NCBI RefSeq assembly: GCF_014274465.1
Contig: NZ_CP060394.1
Location: 6,138,001 to 6,202,000, forward strand
Source of the DNA: Alloacidobacterium dinghuense
GTDB taxonomy: Bacteria > Acidobacteriota > Terriglobia > Terriglobales > Acidobacteriaceae
DNA length: 64,000 nt
Direction of reading: 5' to 3'
Shown: positions 61,597 to 64,000 of the stretch, piece after piece
Position numbering within the stretch: position 1 is the stretch's first letter
Layout: every line of letters starts with the position of its first letter
Notes under the pieces: generated by a model
Seen by the model: the letters and a program-made list of their open reading frames with translations, nothing else
What the model was told of the DNA's origin: nothing
Database searches by the model: none
Position numbers and translations under genes: made by a program

Positions 61597-61854
61597 ATGC
61601 AGACGCGAGTTTCCACAAAAGGGCAGGTTGTTCTTCCGGGTCCGCTTCGCCGCAAGTTGGGGCTCCGCACCGGGGATCGGCTGGAGGCCAGCATTGAGAA
61701 CGGACGCATTGTGCTGGCTCCAGAAACGAAGCGGGCGCGGCGTGTGAGGATCACGAAAGATACGCTGACGGGGCTTCCGGTTCTGGATGCGGGCGCGGAT
61801 GCTCCGGCGTTGACGAGCAGGGAAGTTGAGGAGATTCTGGCGAGCTTTCCATGA
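61597..61854 (+). CDS. vapB: AbrB/MazE-family antitoxin (VapB)
   Basis: 85 aa. The N-terminal AbrB-like swapped-hairpin domain is plain: TRVSTKGQVVLPGPLRRKLG and GDRLEASIENGRIVLAP. The C-terminal half (SREVEEILASFP) is the flexible region that blocks the toxin. The start ATG lies twelve bases after the RAYT remnant. It overlaps vapC (ATGA), the usual order of VapBC operons, and would autoregulate with the toxin. Confidence 0.92.
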   Translation: MQTRVSTKGQVVLPGPLRRKLGLRTGDRLEASIENGRIVLAPETKRARRVRITKDTLTGLPVLDAGADAPALTSREVEEILASFP

Positions 61855-62252
61855 GATACCTGCTCGACGTGAACGCGCTGGTTGCGCTGGGGCTCAAGAA
61901 CCACGAATTTCATGACCGTGTTGCCCACTGGCTGCGGGCGGAGCAGTTTCCTCCGGTGGCTACGTGCTCGATTACGGAGTTGGGCTTTATCAGGGTGCTT
62001 GCGCAGGCTTCCGCTTACGGGCTTTCGATTGCCGAGGCGCGCACGGTGCTGCTTCGTTTGAAGAAGAGCCGAGTGATGGAGTTCAGCTACATTGCGGATG
62101 ATCAGGATGTTACTTATCTGCCTGCCTGGGTCACGAGCGCGAAACAGACGACGGATGGTCATCTTGCGCAGCTTGCGCGGAGAAATGACGCGGTGCTTGC
62201 GACGTTGGACGGCGGGATTCGTGGCGCGTTTGTGATTTCGCTTAGTAAATAG
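61851..62252 (+). CDS. vapC: PIN-domain RNase toxin (VapC)
   Basis: 133 aa. The four acidic residues of the PIN active site are present in order: Asp6 in YLLDVNALVAL, Glu in SITELGFIRVL, Asp in TTDGHLAQLA and Asp in LATLDGGIRG. VapC toxins cut specific RNAs, usually tRNA or rRNA. With intact active site and coupled antitoxin it is probably a working module. It lies between two RAYT remnants and is followed by a REP hairpin eight bases after the stop. Confidence 0.92.
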   Translation: MRYLLDVNALVALGLKNHEFHDRVAHWLRAEQFPPVATCSITELGFIRVLAQASAYGLSIAEARTVLLRLKKSRVMEFSYIADDQDVTYLPAWVTSAKQTTDGHLAQLARRNDAVLATLDGGIRGAFVISLSK

Positions 62253-62260
62253 GAAATGAT

Positions 62261-62364
62261 CCCATGTCTCTGCGAGATATGGGACACTCAATGTTCCTAA
62301 TACACCAAAGTTTGGTTTGGCAACGATACCGAGGGTGCCCCACGTCTCGATTTTGAGACGTGGG
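62261..62364. repeat. Two REP-type hairpins
   Basis: CCCATGTCTC (62261-62270) pairs with GAGATATGGG (62274-62283) with one mismatch. CCCACGTCTC (62339-62348) pairs with GAGACGTGGG (62355-62364), identical to the hairpin at 61305-61330. The short segment between holds a sequence (AGTTTGG...CGAGGGTG) that also precedes remnant 1. Confidence 0.8.
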
Positions 62365-62380
62365 ATTGTAGTCTGTCGGC

Positions 62381-62550
62381 ATGACCAAGGGTCTGGTCCG
62401 CTACCAGCAGGCGGGCGATCTGCACTTTGTCACTTTCAGTTGCTACGACCGACGGCCGTACATAGCCCGTGAGAAAGAAATCATATCGAAGCCGCATCGC
62501 TTCCAGAGACCGTTCAAAGAGATCGCGCGCAGCCTCCGTTCCAAGATACT
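62381..62550 (+). pseudogene. RAYT remnant 2 with internal inverted segment
   Basis: The forward part (TKGLVRYQQAGDLHFVTFSC to RRPY, to about 62460) nearly repeats remnant 1. From about 62460 to 62550 the sequence is the reverse complement of the next RAYT segment: read on the minus strand it encodes LGTEAARDLFERSLEAMRLR followed by YDFFLTGY. So about 90 bp has been inverted in place. The remainder of the gene is missing. It is a dead relic, but its inverted part shows the unshifted G run that was altered in remnant 1. Confidence 0.85.
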
Positions 62551-62687
62551 TAGAGGGGGCGCTTGCGCCTCTTTCCTATAGGTATGTCTTGGGAGCGGAA
62601 ATCTCATTCTCAATCAAGCCTAAGATGTCTTTGAATGGCGCCCAGCCAATTTTGATCAGTCTGGTAATATTTACACCTTAAATGCAT
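62551..62687. other. Intergenic DNA between RAYT remnant and the dndB promoter region
   Basis: About 140 bp with a GGCGC-TT-GCGCC hairpin at about 62558. The base composition turns AT-rich here. No gene is seen. It may be the left edge of the island that begins with dndB. Confidence 0.35.
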
Positions 62688-62774
62688 CCAGGGTTCTAAA
62701 TTGGAACGTCCAGGATACATTAAAAATAATCCTGGATATTTTTATTGACACTCCAGGATAGTCATTGCAAGATT
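62688..62774 (+). promoter_or_regulatory. Repeated TCCAGGATA sites and promoter before dndB
   Basis: TCCAGGATA occurs at 62709-62717 and 62752-62760, ATCCTGGA (inverted) at 62729-62736, and a degenerate TCCAGGGTT at 62688-62696. A good -35 TTGACA is at 62745-62750, overlapping the last site; a -10 around 62768-62774 is weak. The 43-base distance between the two perfect copies equals about four helical turns. The spacing and position suggest binding by an autoregulator, which would fit DndB. Confidence 0.55.
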
Positions 62775-62803
62775 AATTTGCAGTTTTGCTCGTCACAAAA
62801 TTT

Positions 62804-62840
62804 AAGCCGATGCCACGATTGGAGGTCGCGTCATCGGCTT
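62804..62840 (+). promoter_or_regulatory. Leader hairpin upstream of dndB
   Basis: AAGCCGATG (62804-62812) pairs perfectly with CATCGGCTT (62832-62840), a 9-bp stem with a 19-base loop, 51 bases before the start codon and after the promoter. There is no U tract. It may affect mRNA stability or translation. Confidence 0.45.
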
Positions 62841-62891
62841 CATCAATAACCCTAACCACCACCGCAAAAGTGGAAGAAAGAGAGATTAGTA

Positions 62892-64000
62892 ATGTCTAGT
62901 ATACCAACTCTTACACCGTCTGAGAATTTCGGAAATTTGACTCACGCTTTCCAATCTGCCGACTCGTCTGCGCGGCCTTACAACGTTCTTACTGGATTCA
63001 ATCTCGGCAGCAACACTCTATTGTTGAGTGTCCCAATGCATCAGTTTTATGAGATTTCCGCAGTGGCTAACGAACAAGGTCTCGCAGAGCAATCTGCTGA
63101 GGGAATGATCGCTCAGCGTAAGCTCGATCCGAAGCATGCAGCAAAGCTGGCAACGTACATTCTAAAGGGTCTCGTAAACACGCTCATTGAACGGAAGAAG
63201 GCTCTCAAAGAAGAGCCTAGCCACGCTTTGGCGGTAGTTCAAAAGAGTTTGGGTAAACAGCCGTATATGGCGCTTCAGCCTGTTGTTGCCAATCTACGTC
63301 CACCGAATTGCACGCCGACGGGTGAGAATTTGCGTTGGAAGGAGCTGCATCCTGGAGTGATCACCGTGTACTTAGGAGACAAGGACGTGCTCTGGGTGAT
63401 CGACGGACAGCATCGTCGCTATGCCCTAGAACTCGTCTTCGATTTCTTAAAGGAAATCAAGATGAGCCATGAATACCCAAAACGTCTGAAGCTCTACCCT
63501 CTTGAAAAAGGCCAGATGATGACACCCGATGAACTGGCTGTCTGGATGGACGTCTACGAGGTGGCTCGCACGACTTGCAAAATCATGGTAGAGGTTCACC
63601 TGGGATTAGATGCTTTTCAGGAACGCCAGCTATTTCATGATCTGAACAACCTAGGCAAGAAGATCGAAAATAGCCTAGCCTTTGCGTTCGACAGTTCGAA
63701 CCCGATCAATTTGTTCATTAAGGATGAATTAGTTGAAGGCAGTCTACTTAACGCATCTGTCATAGAAAAGGATATCGTTGACTGGCACAACGATCCTGGT
63801 GCGATTACCTGGAAGGATCTAACTGCTATCAACGCGATCCTGTTCCTCAATAAAACAAATATCAAAGGTGCTCAACCGGGGGAAGTTGCCGATCGGATCG
63901 ATGTCGCTCGGAAATTTTGGCAATCGATCAATCAGATAGACCACTTCGGACAGGCACAGGCGCGAAAGAAAACAGTCGCTGCTCAGCCAGTTATGCTAAA
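62892..64000 (+). CDS. dndB: DGQHR-domain protein, putative DNA phosphorothioation regulator DndB (3' truncated by window)
   Basis: The frame is open from ATG 62892 to the window end, 369 codons, with AGAGAG eleven bases upstream. The signature DGQHR is at residues 171-175 in VLWVIDGQHRRYALEL. The N-terminal part has AEGMIAQRKLDPKHAAKLAT (the Q-R-x-L...k-x-a-x-Y-i region of this family), and the later part has QERQLFHDLNNLGKKIENSL, matching the Q-x-F-x-D-L-N...k region of DndB. DndB is known as the repressor of the dnd operon that makes phosphorothioate DNA. Other DGQHR proteins exist, so the family call is firm but the dnd context lies outside the window. Codons are AT-richer than in the core genes. 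It probably begins an acquired island. Confidence 0.8.
   Translation, partial: MSSIPTLTPSENFGNLTHAFQSADSSARPYNVLTGFNLGSNTLLLSVPMHQFYEISAVANEQGLAEQSAEGMIAQRKLDPKHAAKLATYILKGLVNTLIERKKALKEEPSHALAVVQKSLGKQPYMALQPVVANLRPPNCTPTGENLRWKELHPGVITVYLGDKDVLWVIDGQHRRYALELVFDFLKEIKMSHEYPKRLKLYPLEKGQMMTPDELAVWMDVYEVARTTCKIMVEVHLGLDAFQERQLFHDLNNLGKKIENSLAFAFDSSNPINLFIKDELVEGSLLNASVIEKDIVDWHNDPGAITWKDLTAINAILFLNKTNIKGAQPGEVADRIDVARKFWQSINQIDHFGQAQARKKTVAAQPVML

Noticed and set aside
1-64000. CRISPR arrays, tRNA or rRNA genes, retron or diversity-generating elements
   Set aside because: Looked for evenly spaced direct repeats, tRNA cloverleaf landmarks and reverse transcriptase motifs by eye and saw none.

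Overview
The window is GC-rich chromosomal DNA from a soil bacterium that I would place in the Acidobacteria (Acidobacteriaceae / Terriglobales type). This rests on the gene repertoire: TAT-exported GH51 and Gfo/Idh/MocA proteins, DUF1800, a secreted M13 peptidase, PIG-L deacetylases, a DcaP-like porin, MsrPQ, inositol oxygenase, and many very small proteins with SPEARKRIADAQ-type or Cys-rich signatures. Lineage is an inference from gene content; there is no rRNA here. I see no tRNA, rRNA, CRISPR array or complete insertion sequence.

Layout. 1-8.3 kb holds ordinary metabolism: the end of an S9 peptidase, a nucleoside hydrolase, a cupin, a peroxiredoxin-like protein, an M24 peptidase, and a class III aminotransferase facing an EamA exporter. 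8.4-13.1 kb is a tight operon: a Wzz-type chain-length protein followed by rfbBACD for dTDP-L-rhamnose. 13.5-19.8 kb is a two-gene minus-strand operon of an ABC exporter and a 1501-aa cyclic-glucan-synthase-like protein, like chvA/chvB but without the phosphorylase module. A porin, an L,D-transpeptidase lipoprotein, an Xre-MbcA/RES toxin-antitoxin pair and an M15-like peptidase follow. 26-27.6 kb is an AT-richer islet with a MITE and a Panacea-domain pair. 27.6-37 kb contains an SDR, cupin, ankyrin protein, dUTPase, an OlsB/OlsA-like acyltransferase pair (ornithine lipid candidate), GH51 and GH16 hydrolases and a truncated hemoglobin. 37-53 kb contains an aminotransferase, DUF1800, msrPQ, a hydratase, an APC permease, a PIG-L fusion, inositol oxygenase facing a GRP sugar transporter, a second MITE and an M13 peptidase. 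53-60 kb is small hypothetical genes, membrane proteins and many extragenic palindromes. 61-62.6 kb is a vapBC module flanked by two broken REP/RAYT transposase remnants.

The most interesting end is the last kilobase. An open frame from 62892 runs off the window and carries a DGQHR motif, so it looks like the repressor gene dndB, the first gene of a DNA phosphorothioate (Dnd) island. It has a divergent-looking upstream region with repeated TCCAGGATA sites and a leader hairpin. Its base composition differs from the core genes. The rest of the system lies beyond the window.

Two kinds of small mobile element are supported by complete ends. One is a 158-bp element in two copies, in opposite orientation at 26.0 and 57.5 kb, each flanked by its own 8-bp target duplication. 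The other is a single 264-bp element with perfect 20-bp terminal repeats between CTAG sites.
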